Shown here in pieces: positions 1-7,294 of a stretch of DNA of 28,664 nt; position 1 is the stretch's first letter, and the number at the start of each line of letters is the position of its first letter. Location: positions 1-28,664 of the forward strand of contig JBFGWM010000006.1 in assembly GCA_041588495.1 (NCBI GenBank), written 5' to 3'. The notes under the pieces were generated by a model that saw only the letters and a list, made by a program, of their open reading frames with translations, was not told the DNA's origin and searched no databases. This stretch comes from JBFGWM01 sp041588495. Its GTDB lineage: Bacteria; Pseudomonadota; Gammaproteobacteria; Pseudomonadales; JBFGWM01. The position numbers were made by a program, and so were the translations under genes.

Positions 1-907
1 GCACCCGGTATCGAGCCAGGTCGGCAAGAACCTGGCGCTGGAACGCCTCCCGCTCGACCGCGCCGGAACGGTCCCAGGTTTCGACATACGGGATGTCGGT
101 GTCACAGACGAAAACCAGGTCGTAGCGGCCGGTGGCATCCCGGGCGAGACGCTCCAGACGCGGGTCCGGAGTGCCGTGGTAATAACGCGCAAAGGTCAGG
201 GTCGTGAGCGCGTTCGTGTCCGTGAACAGGTAACGGTTCGCCTTCCCGAGCAGGGCGTCTTCCCGCGCGATGTGCTCCACGGCAATCTGCACCAGTTGCT
301 CCGGGCTGAGGCGGCGGTCCACCTGGTGTCTCTCCCAGTATTCGCGCCCGTACTCCGGCATCCACCGGGTGTCGAATTCGTCGGCAAGCCGCTGTGCCAG
401 GGTGGACTTGCCGGTACAGGGTGCGCCGAGAATAACGACGTTGGTGACGAGGTCACGGTATACCAGCGGATCGATGTAATCACGAAAACGAAACGGGTCT
501 TCGCGAATCGCGGTCGCCGACACCGGAACCCGGTTCCGCGGCTCGTCGATGCGCCGGTCCACCGCGCCCAGCACACGGCTCATGTGCGCCCCGTAAGGCT
601 CGCTGGAATAAAAGTGCGTGACCCCGGTCACGCCGAGCCTGTCGATGACGTATTCCTCGTGGGCCCGCATCAGTTCCGGCGTATAACCCACCTCTGACGG
701 GCCATCCCACGCCTCGATGACCCGCACGGACGGGTACAGGGCGCGGATCCATTGTGAGCGCACGGGAAGGGGAATCGGGGTGGTTTCCGGCGCGTCGTAA
801 ATGATTACGGACATCGCGTCGGTTTCCGACAGGCCGGTCTCGATCAGCAGCTGGTGACCGCGATGCAGCGGCGCGTACTTGCCGAGGGTCAGGCCGCTGG
901 TCTTCAC
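1..907 (-). CDS. nadR: NadR-like NMN adenylyltransferase / ribosylnicotinamide kinase (partial, 3' end cut by window)
   Basis: The frame is open from GTG at 907 to the left edge (302 codons seen, no stop). The N-terminal part has the nucleotidyltransferase signature: GKYAPLHRGH at residues 9-18 with the HxGH-type HRGH at 15-18, and VSATAIRE at 129-136, which fits the ISxTxxR-type site. A second domain starts near residue 155 with a P-loop, GAPCTGKST at 161-169. This order, adenylyltransferase then kinase, is that of NadR, which makes NAD from nicotinamide riboside through NMN in the cytoplasm. Unlike E. coli NadR there is no N-terminal helix-turn-helix, so it should be an enzyme only, not a repressor. 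A G-rich stretch (GGTGGGGT) about 7-14 bases upstream supports the GTG start. The product length is unknown because the end lies outside the window. Confidence 0.88.
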   Translation of the reverse strand, partial: MKTSGLTLGKYAPLHRGHQLLIETGLSETDAMSVIIYDAPETTPIPLPVRSQWIRALYPSVRVIEAWDGPSEVGYTPELMRAHEEYVIDRLGVTGVTHFYSSEPYGAHMSRVLGAVDRRIDEPRNRVPVSATAIREDPFRFRDYIDPLVYRDLVTNVVILGAPCTGKSTLAQRLADEFDTRWMPEYGREYWERHQVDRRLSPEQLVQIAVEHIAREDALLGKANRYLFTDTNALTTLTFARYYHGTPDPRLERLARDATGRYDLVFVCDTDIPYVETWDRSGAVEREAFQRQVLADLARYRV

Positions 908-942
908 GCAGGTACCCCACCGCCTGTCAGGCAACCGCACCA

Positions 943-960
943 CGCACCTGCGAGGGTGCG
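943..960 (-). terminator. Small stem-loop between the YidB-family gene and nadR
   Basis: CGCACC at 943-948 pairs with GGTGCG at 955-960 around a six-base loop. It lies 15-32 bases past the stop of the upstream minus-strand gene (975). No run of U follows, so it may be a weak terminator, an attenuator or only a 3'-end stabilising hairpin. Confidence 0.3.
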
Positions 961-974
961 GCGACGAATTGCGC

Positions 975-1388
975 TCAGAACAGCTTTTTCGCCATCCCCA
1001 TCAGGCCGCCCAGGCCGCCGGCCTGTTCCAGCAATGAGCCGCCGCTGCTGGACTTGTCGACCATCTCGGGGAGCACGTTGGACAGGGCGTCGGCGGCCTC
1101 GGTCTCACCGACCCCGACCCGGGACGCGAACTCGGACACCTTTCCACGGCCGAAGATCTCGAAGATCTGGCTTGCATCGATACCCTTGTTGTCGCCGTCA
1201 CCCAGCCACGACTGGACGATGTCACCGAGATTGCCCTGGCTCATCAGCTTGCCAACGATCGCGGAGAGATCGATGCCGTTGCCCTCGCCCCCCAGCAGGT
1301 CCTGCAGGGCGCCGGAGATGTCCCCGGTGCTGGCCTGGGTGCCGAGTTTCTGTTGCAGCATGCGGGTCGCCATTTCGATAAGGTCCAT
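975..1388 (-). CDS. yidB: YidB family protein (DUF937)
   Basis: This 137-residue protein has the look of the YidB/DUF937 family: an N-terminal segment MDLIEMATRMLQQKLG, a glycine- and leucine-rich middle with LLGGEGNG and a WLGDGDNKGI stretch, and a C-terminal half with repeated short helices (IFEIFGRGKVSEFA, then ADALSNVLPEMVDK). The end is glycine-rich (GGLGGLMGMAKKLF). E. coli YidB is of similar size; its molecular role is poorly known. There is no signal peptide or membrane segment. ATG 1388 is preceded by CGGAG with a six-base spacing. The gene lies between acuI and nadR on the same strand with 82 and 67 bases of spacing, so it may be its own transcription unit. Confidence 0.85.
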   Translation of the reverse strand: MDLIEMATRMLQQKLGTQASTGDISGALQDLLGGEGNGIDLSAIVGKLMSQGNLGDIVQSWLGDGDNKGIDASQIFEIFGRGKVSEFASRVGVGETEAADALSNVLPEMVDKSSSGGSLLEQAGGLGGLMGMAKKLF

Positions 1389-1425
1389 GATCGTCTCCGG
1401 GTCGTTTTCGGGTCGGGAATTTACC

Positions 1426-1454
1426 AGTTAAACAATTCAGTACTGACAACGCAA
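1426..1454 (-). promoter_or_regulatory. Candidate sigma-70 promoter for yidB
   Basis: On the minus strand TTGCGT (1449-1454) and TTAACT (1426-1431) are separated by 17 bases in the locally AT-rich gap upstream of yidB. This fits a -35/-10 pair with partial consensus; the start codon is 38 bases downstream. An alternative reading with TTGTCA as the -35 is possible. Seen by eye only. Confidence 0.33.
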
Positions 1455-1470
1455 AGGCGGGTCCGAAGCG

Positions 1471-2454
1471 TCACGCATTGACGTCCACCACCAGCCTGCC
1501 GCGGACCTTGCCCTCGAGGAGATCAGCCGCCGCGTACAGGGTCTCACCGAGGGCGATCTCCCGGGTCACCGCCTGCAGACGGTCCGGCTCCCACTCCGCA
1601 GCAAGGGCGTCCCAGGCCGCCCGACGGCGCTCCATGGGGCAGTAGACACTGTCGATGCCCGCCAGGGTCACGCCACGCAGGATGAACGGCGCGACGCTGG
1701 CCGGGAAATCCATGCCCTGCGCCAGTCCGCAGGCGGTCACCACACCACCGTACTTCGTCGCCGCACAGACATTGGCCAGGGTGTGGCTGCCGACCGCATC
1801 CACGGCGCCCGCCCAACGCTCCTTCGCCAGAGGCCGACCCGGATTGCCGAGGGTCGCCCGATCGATGATCTCGGCCGCGCCCAGATCACGCAGGTAGGAC
1901 TCGTCCGCCGTGCGCCCGGTCGACGCAACCACCGTGTAACCGCGCTTGGCCAACAGGAACACGGCGACACTCCCCACGCCGCCCGCGGCGCCCGTGACGA
2001 TGATCTCGCCGGAGTCCGGGGTGACGCCGTGGTGCTCGAGGGCCTGCACGCACAGCATCGCGGTATACCCGGCCGTGCCCAGCCCCATGACATCGCGCGT
2101 CGAGAGCGCCTCGGGAACCGGCAGCAGCCAGTCGGCCTTCACCCGTGCGCGCTGCGCAAGTCCGCCCCAGTGGGTCTCACCCACGCCCCAGCCATTGAGA
2201 AATACGCGGTCCCCCGGTTTGAACCTGCTGTCGTCGCTGGTCGCCACCGTGCCGGCGAGGTCGATGCCCGGGACCATGGGAAAACTCCGCACTACCGGGC
2301 TGCTGCCGGTGATTGCCAGTGCATCCTTGTAATTGAGCGTCGAATACTCGACCGCAACCGTCACCTCGCCGTCGGGCAGCGCCTGCTCCTCGATTTCCTG
2401 CAGGCTCGCTGCGTATTGGTCGTCTTGCTTGTCGATCAGAATGGCGCGGAACAT
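1471..2454 (-). CDS. acuI: Acrylyl-CoA reductase AcuI/YhdH (MDR-family NADPH oxidoreductase)
   Basis: The 327-residue product follows the E. coli YhdH/AcuI protein (about 324 residues) closely from memory: EYSTLNYKDALAITG at 36-50, FPMVPGIDLAGTV at 58-70, GWGVGETHWGGLA at 88-100, and the NADPH-binding glycine motif TGAAGGVGS at 154-162. AcuI reduces acryloyl-CoA to propionyl-CoA with NADPH in the cytoplasm and is linked to DMSP/acrylate and 3-hydroxypropionate breakdown or detoxification. None of the zinc ligands of zinc-type MDR alcohol dehydrogenases are present, as expected. It stands alone upstream of yidB, with a perfect TATAAT at 2487-2492 before its start. No DMSP lyase or CoA-transferase gene is in the window, so general detoxification of acryloyl-CoA is as likely as DMSP use. 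Confidence 0.92.
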   Translation of the reverse strand: MFRAILIDKQDDQYAASLQEIEEQALPDGEVTVAVEYSTLNYKDALAITGSSPVVRSFPMVPGIDLAGTVATSDDSRFKPGDRVFLNGWGVGETHWGGLAQRARVKADWLLPVPEALSTRDVMGLGTAGYTAMLCVQALEHHGVTPDSGEIIVTGAAGGVGSVAVFLLAKRGYTVVASTGRTADESYLRDLGAAEIIDRATLGNPGRPLAKERWAGAVDAVGSHTLANVCAATKYGGVVTACGLAQGMDFPASVAPFILRGVTLAGIDSVYCPMERRRAAWDALAAEWEPDRLQAVTREIALGETLYAAADLLEGKVRGRLVVDVNA

Positions 2455-2486
2455 GGCGGGCCCTGGGGTCAGTGGGGGAAGTCCCG

Positions 2487-2492
2487 ATTATA
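2487..2492 (-). promoter_or_regulatory. -10 box (TATAAT) upstream of acuI
   Basis: A perfect TATAAT on the minus strand lies 33-38 bases upstream of the acuI ATG, in the context GGCTATAATCGGG. No convincing -35 hexamer is visible 16-18 bases upstream. The same GGCTATAAT core occurs before the PqiA-like gene at 9556. Confidence 0.45.
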
Positions 2493-2692
2493 GCCACGGC
2501 CTCCCGGGTATCGGGGCACACCGGCCCCTGCCAGGCGGTGTGCGATGAACATGCGGTCGATTAACGGCGCAGCACGAACCACCCTCCGAACCCGACGCGA
2601 GGCTGCGGCTCGAAAATCGCAAACCACCCGGCGGAGGCCGCCGAAATATCGATACGGACCGCAATTACTGCAGGCAAACCGGCCAGAAACCC

Positions 2693-2724
2693 CTAAACTG
2701 GTTAGTCGGACTCCCGGTCGGGAG
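2693..2724 (+). promoter_or_regulatory. Two short dyads upstream of the WS/DGAT gene
   Basis: The acuI-to-acyltransferase gap (2455-2752) is a divergent region just under 300 bases and shows no gene. Near its right end are two dyads: CTAA-ACTGG-TTAG at 2693-2705 and CTCCCG-GT-CGGGAG at 2711-2724, the second ending 28 bases before the start codon. They could be operator half-sites or part of a leader hairpin. No matching regulator gene is nearby and the function is unknown. Confidence 0.25.
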
Positions 2725-2752
2725 CGGCCCTCAACAGAGCGCGGGAAAGAAT

Positions 2753-4144
2753 ATGAAACCGATGCAAGTACTCGACGCCTCCTGGTTGCTGGTGGAATCC
2801 CGGGAAGCGCCCATGCAGGTGGCCCAGCTGATGATTTTCGAGCTGCCGGATGACGCCGAGCCTGACTTCCTCCACCAGCTGGTCGCCCATTTCAAATCGG
2901 CCACCACCTTCGAGAAGCCCTGGAACCAGAAGCTGGTGAACCCGGCTTTCGGCATTTTTCTGCCCGCGCTGCAGGAAGACCCCGACATCGACGTCGACTA
3001 CCACGTACGCCATTCGGCCCTGCCCGCCCCCGGCGGAGAAAAGGAACTCGGCGTACTGATCTCCCGCTTGCACAGCCACCAGCTGGATTTCCGGCGCCCT
3101 CTCTGGGAGTGCCACGTGATCGAGGGCCTGGAGAACAATCGTTTCGCCATGTACACGAAATTCCACCACTCCATGCTGGATGGCGTCAGCGGTGTGCGCA
3201 TGCTGCAGCGGATCCTGTCCACGGATCCCGAAAGGCGCGACCTCCCGCCTCCGTGGAGTTCACCTCCGGGCAAGCGGAAGCGCAAGGAAAAGGCGGAAGA
3301 GGAAATACCGTCGATCGCCAGCGCACTGGGCCAGGTTCTGGGCTCGGTACGTGAACAGGTGACGTCGGTGCGTGCACTGCGCCGCGCCCTGACCCGGCTC
3401 GTCAACTCGGCCCGTACCGGGGACGACCCGCTGAAGGCGCCCTTCGACTGCCCGAAGACCATCCTCAACAAGCGGATCACCGCGCAACGGCGGTTCGCCA
3501 CCCAGCAATACGATATCGATCGCATCAAGAAGCTGGCCAAGGCCGGCAACTGCACCCTGAACGATATCGTACTGGCAATCTGCAGCACGGCCCTGCGCCG
3601 CTTCCTGATGGACGAGAACGCCCTGCCCGACAAGCCGCTGACCGCGGGCCTGCCGGTCAACGTCCGCCCGGCCGATGACGAGGGCACCGGCAACGCGATC
3701 AGTTTCATCATGGTCAACCTGGCGACGAACATCGCCGACCCGGTGGAACGCCTCAACGCGATCAAGGAATCGACCACGGGCGCCAAGGAACACCTGCAGG
3801 GCCTGCCGCGTAGCGCCATGAACAACTACACGACGCTCATCATGGCGCCGTTCATGCTGCAGCTGGTTTCGGGCGTGGGCGGCTACATGCGTTCGGTATT
3901 CAATATCACCATCTCCAATGTGCCGGGCCCGGACAAGCCGCACTACTACAACGGTGCGCGCCTGCTCGCGAGCTACCCGGTTTCGCTGATCCCCCACGGC
4001 CAGGCGCTCAACATCACCTGCCTGAGCTATGCCGGCACGCTGAACTTCGGCTACACCGGTTGCCGCGACACGCTGCCGCACATGCAGCACATCGCGGTGT
4101 ACAGTGGCGAAGCGCTCGAGGAACTCGAGGACCGCCTGCTCTGA
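2753..4144 (+). CDS. Wax ester synthase / diacylglycerol acyltransferase (WS/DGAT family)
   Basis: The 463-residue protein has the N-terminal acyltransferase active site HHSMLDG at 138-144 (HHxxxDG), PLWEC at 116-120, LNDIVLAI around 274-281 and the C-terminal NVPGP at 389-393, all hallmarks of bacterial WS/DGAT enzymes. These join acyl-CoA to a fatty alcohol or diacylglycerol and build intracellular storage wax esters or triacylglycerols at the membrane or lipid-droplet surface. The length is typical (450-500). ATG 2753 follows GGGAAAG by about five bases. The two histidines and the aspartate of the motif are intact, so it should be active. A hairpin at 4157-4197 follows the stop. No fatty acyl-CoA reductase gene is in the window, so I cannot tell wax ester from triacylglycerol production. 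Confidence 0.93.
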   Translation: MKPMQVLDASWLLVESREAPMQVAQLMIFELPDDAEPDFLHQLVAHFKSATTFEKPWNQKLVNPAFGIFLPALQEDPDIDVDYHVRHSALPAPGGEKELGVLISRLHSHQLDFRRPLWECHVIEGLENNRFAMYTKFHHSMLDGVSGVRMLQRILSTDPERRDLPPPWSSPPGKRKRKEKAEEEIPSIASALGQVLGSVREQVTSVRALRRALTRLVNSARTGDDPLKAPFDCPKTILNKRITAQRRFATQQYDIDRIKKLAKAGNCTLNDIVLAICSTALRRFLMDENALPDKPLTAGLPVNVRPADDEGTGNAISFIMVNLATNIADPVERLNAIKESTTGAKEHLQGLPRSAMNNYTTLIMAPFMLQLVSGVGGYMRSVFNITISNVPGPDKPHYYNGARLLASYPVSLIPHGQALNITCLSYAGTLNFGYTGCRDTLPHMQHIAVYSGEALEELEDRLL

Positions 4145-4156
4145 AGGTACGCCCGG

Positions 4157-4197
4157 CCGGCTGTCGCGGACCCGATGACGGGCGTCGCGGCAGCCGG
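4157..4197 (+). terminator. Stem-loop downstream of the WS/DGAT gene
   Basis: A 12-bp stem (4157-4168 with 4186-4197, one G-U pair) encloses a second small hairpin CCCG-atga-CGGG at 4171-4182. It begins 12 bases after the stop codon. Only a short AATTT follows at 4201, so it is a GC-rich terminator without a good U tract, or an mRNA 3'-end stabiliser. Confidence 0.5.
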
Positions 4198-4291
4198 TCG
4201 AATTTCCAGGATTCCCGGCGCATCAACGTCGTACATTCGAAACCCCGCGCCCGATTTGTCGACTGAGCCGGCAGATACTAACGTGAATGAT

Positions 4292-4307
4292 CTTTCGTCC
4301 TTTCGTC
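4292..4307 (+). repeat. Tandem repeat CTTTCGTC x2 upstream of gdhA
   Basis: CTTTCGTC occurs twice head to tail at 4292-4299 and 4300-4307, 32 bases before the gdhA start, and once more at 5753-5760 upstream of the oxidoreductase gene. It could be a regulator site or part of the 5' leader; it could also be chance. Confidence 0.4.
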
Positions 4308-4338
4308 GATTCACACCTTTCCCCGACCGGAGCATGTC

Positions 4339-5682
4339 ATGACCCAGCCACTCGAACTCAACCACTTCATGGAAGGCCTGAAGAAGCGCAACCCCAACGA
4401 ACCGGAATTCCACCAGGCCGTGTACGAGGTCGCCGAGTGCGTGATCCCCTACATCAATGACAACAAAGAGTTCCTCGAGGCGAAAATCCTGGAGCGCATG
4501 ACCGAGCCGGACCGCACGATCATTTTCCGGGTCGTCTGGGAAGACGACGAGGGTGGCGTGCACGTCAACCGTGGCATGCGCGTACAGTTCAACGGGGCCA
4601 TCGGTCCCTACAAGGGCGGCCTGCGTTTCGACCACTCGGTGAACCTCAGTATCCTCAAGTTCCTGGGCTTCGAGCAGACCTTCAAGAACAGCCTGACCAC
4701 GCTGCCCATGGGTGCCGCCAAGGGCGGTGCCGACTTCAATCCCAAGGGCAAGAGCGACCGCGAGATCATGCGCTTCTGCCAGTCGTTCATGACCGAACTG
4801 CACAAGCACATCGGGGAAAACACGGACGTTCCCGCCGGCGACATCGGCGTGGGGGCCCGCGAGATCAGCTACATGTTCGGCCAGTACAAGCGACTGGAAA
4901 ACGAATTCGTCGGCGCGGTGACCGGCAAGTCCGTGGACTTCGGCGGCAGCCTGATCCGCACCGAGGCCACCGGTTACGGCTGCGCCTACTTCATGGAGGA
5001 GATGCTCAACCACCGCGGCGACTCGACGGAAGGCAAGACCTGCGTGGTATCCGGGTCCGGCAACGTCGCGACCCACTGCGTCGAGAAAATCCTGCACCTC
5101 GGCGGAAAGCCGGTGACCCTGTCCGATTCCTCGGGTTTCATCCACGATCCCGACGGCATCACCCAGGAGAAGCTGGACTTCGTGAAGCACCTGAAGAACG
5201 TCAAGCGCGGGCGCATCAGCGAATACGCGGAAAAGTACGGCTGCGCGTTCCACAAGGGCGAGAAGCCGTGGTCGGTTCCCTGCGACCTGGCCTACCCCTG
5301 CGCCACGCAAAACGAACTGGACGGCCAGGCGGCATTGGTTCTCCTGGATCACGGCTGCAAGGGCGTGGCCGAGGGCGCCAACATGCCGAGCACCATCGAG
5401 GCCATCAACGCGTTTCACGCGGCGAAGATCCCCTTTGCCCCGGGCAAGGCCTCCAACGCCGGCGGCGTCGCCGTATCCGGCCTGGAAATGACCCAGAACA
5501 GCATCCGCATGGCGTGGAGCGAGGAAGAACTCGAGCAGCGACTGAAGGACATCATCACCAATATCCATACCCAGTGCGTGGAACATGGAACCCACGATGG
5601 CTGGGTCGATTACGTTCGCGGCGCGAATATTGCCGGGTTCGCGAAGGTCGCGAGGGCGATGCTTGCGTATGGGGTGATCTGA
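4339..5682 (+). CDS. gdhA: NADP-specific glutamate dehydrogenase
   Basis: The 447-residue product has the same length as E. coli GdhA and matches it along its whole length from memory. Visible motifs are IGPYKGGLRF at 88-97, SVNLSILKFLGFEQTFKN at 100-117, LPMGAAKGGADF at 122-133 with the catalytic lysine at 128, PAGDIGVGARE at 166-175 with the catalytic aspartate at 168, GGSLIRTEATGYG at 202-214 and the dinucleotide-binding SGSGNVA at 238-244. It makes glutamate from 2-oxoglutarate, ammonia and NADPH in the cytoplasm as a hexamer. ATG 4339 has GGAG with seven bases of spacing. The small hexameric form with DSSG following the Rossmann strand favours NADP as cofactor. A strong hairpin at 5694-5729 follows the stop, so it is probably monocistronic. 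Confidence 0.97.
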   Translation: MTQPLELNHFMEGLKKRNPNEPEFHQAVYEVAECVIPYINDNKEFLEAKILERMTEPDRTIIFRVVWEDDEGGVHVNRGMRVQFNGAIGPYKGGLRFDHSVNLSILKFLGFEQTFKNSLTTLPMGAAKGGADFNPKGKSDREIMRFCQSFMTELHKHIGENTDVPAGDIGVGAREISYMFGQYKRLENEFVGAVTGKSVDFGGSLIRTEATGYGCAYFMEEMLNHRGDSTEGKTCVVSGSGNVATHCVEKILHLGGKPVTLSDSSGFIHDPDGITQEKLDFVKHLKNVKRGRISEYAEKYGCAFHKGEKPWSVPCDLAYPCATQNELDGQAALVLLDHGCKGVAEGANMPSTIEAINAFHAAKIPFAPGKASNAGGVAVSGLEMTQNSIRMAWSEEELEQRLKDIITNIHTQCVEHGTHDGWVDYVRGANIAGFAKVARAMLAYGVI

Positions 5683-5693
5683 ACTTCAATGAT

Positions 5694-5729
5694 CTGCCGC
5701 CGCCGCGTCCCGGAGGCCGGCGGCGGCAG
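5694..5729 (+). terminator. Perfect 12-bp stem-loop after gdhA
   Basis: CTGCCGCCGCCG at 5694-5705 pairs perfectly with CGGCGGCGGCAG at 5718-5729 around a 12-base loop, 11 bases after the gdhA stop. There is no U tract after it (CCCGGTTTCC), but the position and stability fit a transcript end. Confidence 0.55.
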
Positions 5730-5849
5730 CCCGGTTTCCAGAAAAATAATCCCTTTCGTCCGCCACACCATGGACAAATTTCCGAATCACCCCGCTGGCC
5801 GGACTGGTCGGGAACGGAGCAGTCAAACCTTCGCAGGATCACAGCAACG

Positions 5850-6854
5850 ATGAGCAAGCATGAGAACATCGAGGTCCGACTCGCCGAGCGTCCCCGCGGA
5901 CTGCCTGGCGATGCGTGCTGGAAAGTCGCCCGCACGGAGTGCGCCGGACCGGCAGACGGGGAGTTCCTGGTGCGCAATGCGTTCGTGTCGGTGGACCCGG
6001 CAATGCGCGGATGGATGAACGAGGGCAAGTCGTATATCGCGCCGGTAGGAATCGGCGAGGTGATGCGCGCAATCTGCGTTGCCGAGGTGGTGGAGTCGAA
6101 GCACCCTGACTTCGCACCCGGTGACCACGTGACGGGACTTTTCGGGGTGCAGGTGTACGCCCTGTCCGACGGCGAAGGTGTCAACAAGGTCGACCCGCAA
6201 CTGGCGCCCCTGCCCATGTACCTGGCCGCCCTGGGCATGCCCGGAATGACCGCGTATTTCGGACTGATCGACGTGGGCCGGGTGGAAACCGGCGACATGG
6301 TGGTGGTGTCCGCCGCCGCCGGCGCGGTAGGGCAGGTCGTCGGACAGATCGCAAAGATCCGGGGCTGTGACGTGGTCGGTATTGCCGGCGGTCCTGAAAA
6401 GTGCGCCTACGTGACCACCGAACTCGGGTTCGACGCCTGTATCGACTACAAGAACGAGAAGGTCGGGGCGGCATTGAAACAGTATTGTCCCGACGGCATC
6501 GATATCTATTTCGACAACGTCGGCGGGGATATCCTCGATGCGGCGCTCGGCCGTCTTGCGCGGGGTGCGCGGGTGGTGATCTGCGGCGCGATTTCCCAGT
6601 ACAACAACGAGGGCGCCATGCGGGGCCCGAAGAACTACATGTCGCTACTGGTCAACCGTGCCAGCATGGAAGGGTTCGTGGTGTTCGATTATGTCCGTCG
6701 TTACGGGGATGCCGCGCGTGAAATCGGCGGCTGGCTCGCGGACGGCCGGCTGAAGTGCCGGCTGGACATTGTGAAGGGCCTGCCCAATTTCCCGGAAACC
6801 CTGCGCCGGCTGTATACCGGTGAAAACTTCGGCAAGCTGCTGATTGAAGTCTGA
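5850..6854 (+). CDS. NADP-dependent oxidoreductase, CurA/prostaglandin reductase type (MDR family)
   Basis: The 334-residue product shows the PTGR/leukotriene B4 12-hydroxydehydrogenase pattern: SVDPAMRGWM at 47-56, LGMPGMTAYFGL at 128-139, the nucleotide-binding SAAAGAVGQVVGQIAK at 154-169 and the family signature YFDNVGGDILD at 220-230. These enzymes reduce alpha,beta-unsaturated ketones or enones with NADPH in the cytoplasm; E. coli CurA (curcumin reductase) is a relative. There are no zinc ligands. The frame stays open upstream to 5268, but that part overlaps gdhA out of frame. The ATG at 5850 begins a normal N-terminus (MSKHENIEVRLAERP) and is preceded by a weak GGATCA. The true substrate cannot be read from the sequence. 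The next gene starts 26 bases downstream and is probably cotranscribed. Confidence 0.9.
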   Translation: MSKHENIEVRLAERPRGLPGDACWKVARTECAGPADGEFLVRNAFVSVDPAMRGWMNEGKSYIAPVGIGEVMRAICVAEVVESKHPDFAPGDHVTGLFGVQVYALSDGEGVNKVDPQLAPLPMYLAALGMPGMTAYFGLIDVGRVETGDMVVVSAAAGAVGQVVGQIAKIRGCDVVGIAGGPEKCAYVTTELGFDACIDYKNEKVGAALKQYCPDGIDIYFDNVGGDILDAALGRLARGARVVICGAISQYNNEGAMRGPKNYMSLLVNRASMEGFVVFDYVRRYGDAAREIGGWLADGRLKCRLDIVKGLPNFPETLRRLYTGENFGKLLIEV

Positions 6855-6880
6855 AAGGACCCGCCGAGGAGTCTGGGACG

Positions 6881-7294
6881 TTGAAGGAAATCGATCTCGA
6901 GGAAATCCTGCGCCCCATCGGTGACGCCATTCTTGCGCGGGAGCCGGATCACCTGCGCGCCCACGTGGCACCATGGATCAGCGCCGACACCCTGTTCGCC
7001 GAGGTGGAAAGCATGATCGCCGAGATGGTGGAGGACTGGGCCCTCGACGCGGACGCCTGGCCCAGCACCGCCGTGCTCGACTCCAATCCGTGCAGTTTCG
7101 AGGATCTCATCGACCTGTTCGAACGTGAGCCGGACCCCGCCGTAACCGGTGACAACTTCCTGCTCTGGTGCAGTATCCGGCTACAGGCCGACGTCGATCT
7201 CGAACTGGACGCCTTCGCCGATCTCACGGTGGTGCTGGTGGACGACGGGGGCAAGCCGAAACTCGGCTACTTCGAGGTGCGTTACCCGGACTGA
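6881..7294 (+). CDS. Small acidic protein of unknown function
   Basis: I do not recognise this 137-residue protein. It is strongly acidic and cytoplasmic-looking, with no signal peptide or membrane segment. The first half is probably helical (IDLEEILRPIGDAIL, then LFAEVESMIAEMVEDW); the second half has two likely beta strands ending in LTVVLVDDGGKPKLGYFEVRYP, which could form a small alpha/beta fold. The start is TTG at 6881, chosen because GGAGG/AGGAG lies nine bases upstream and no ATG fits better. It follows the CurA-type gene by 26 bases, so it may be in that transcript. Its stop codon abuts the stop of the histidine kinase on the other strand with no base between (TGATCA). Confidence 0.72.
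   Translation: MKEIDLEEILRPIGDAILAREPDHLRAHVAPWISADTLFAEVESMIAEMVEDWALDADAWPSTAVLDSNPCSFEDLIDLFEREPDPAVTGDNFLLWCSIRLQADVDLELDAFADLTVVLVDDGGKPKLGYFEVRYPD

Noticed and set aside
4051..5595. Long open frame on the minus strand opposite gdhA (about 514 codons)
   Set aside because: It is antisense to a full-length, highly conserved glutamate dehydrogenase; its product has no recognisable domain. Such frames are common shadows in GC-rich DNA.
5268..5849. N-terminal extension of the CurA-type reductase into gdhA
   Set aside because: It would overlap gdhA out of frame by over 400 bases, and the ATG at 5850 gives a normal family N-terminus.
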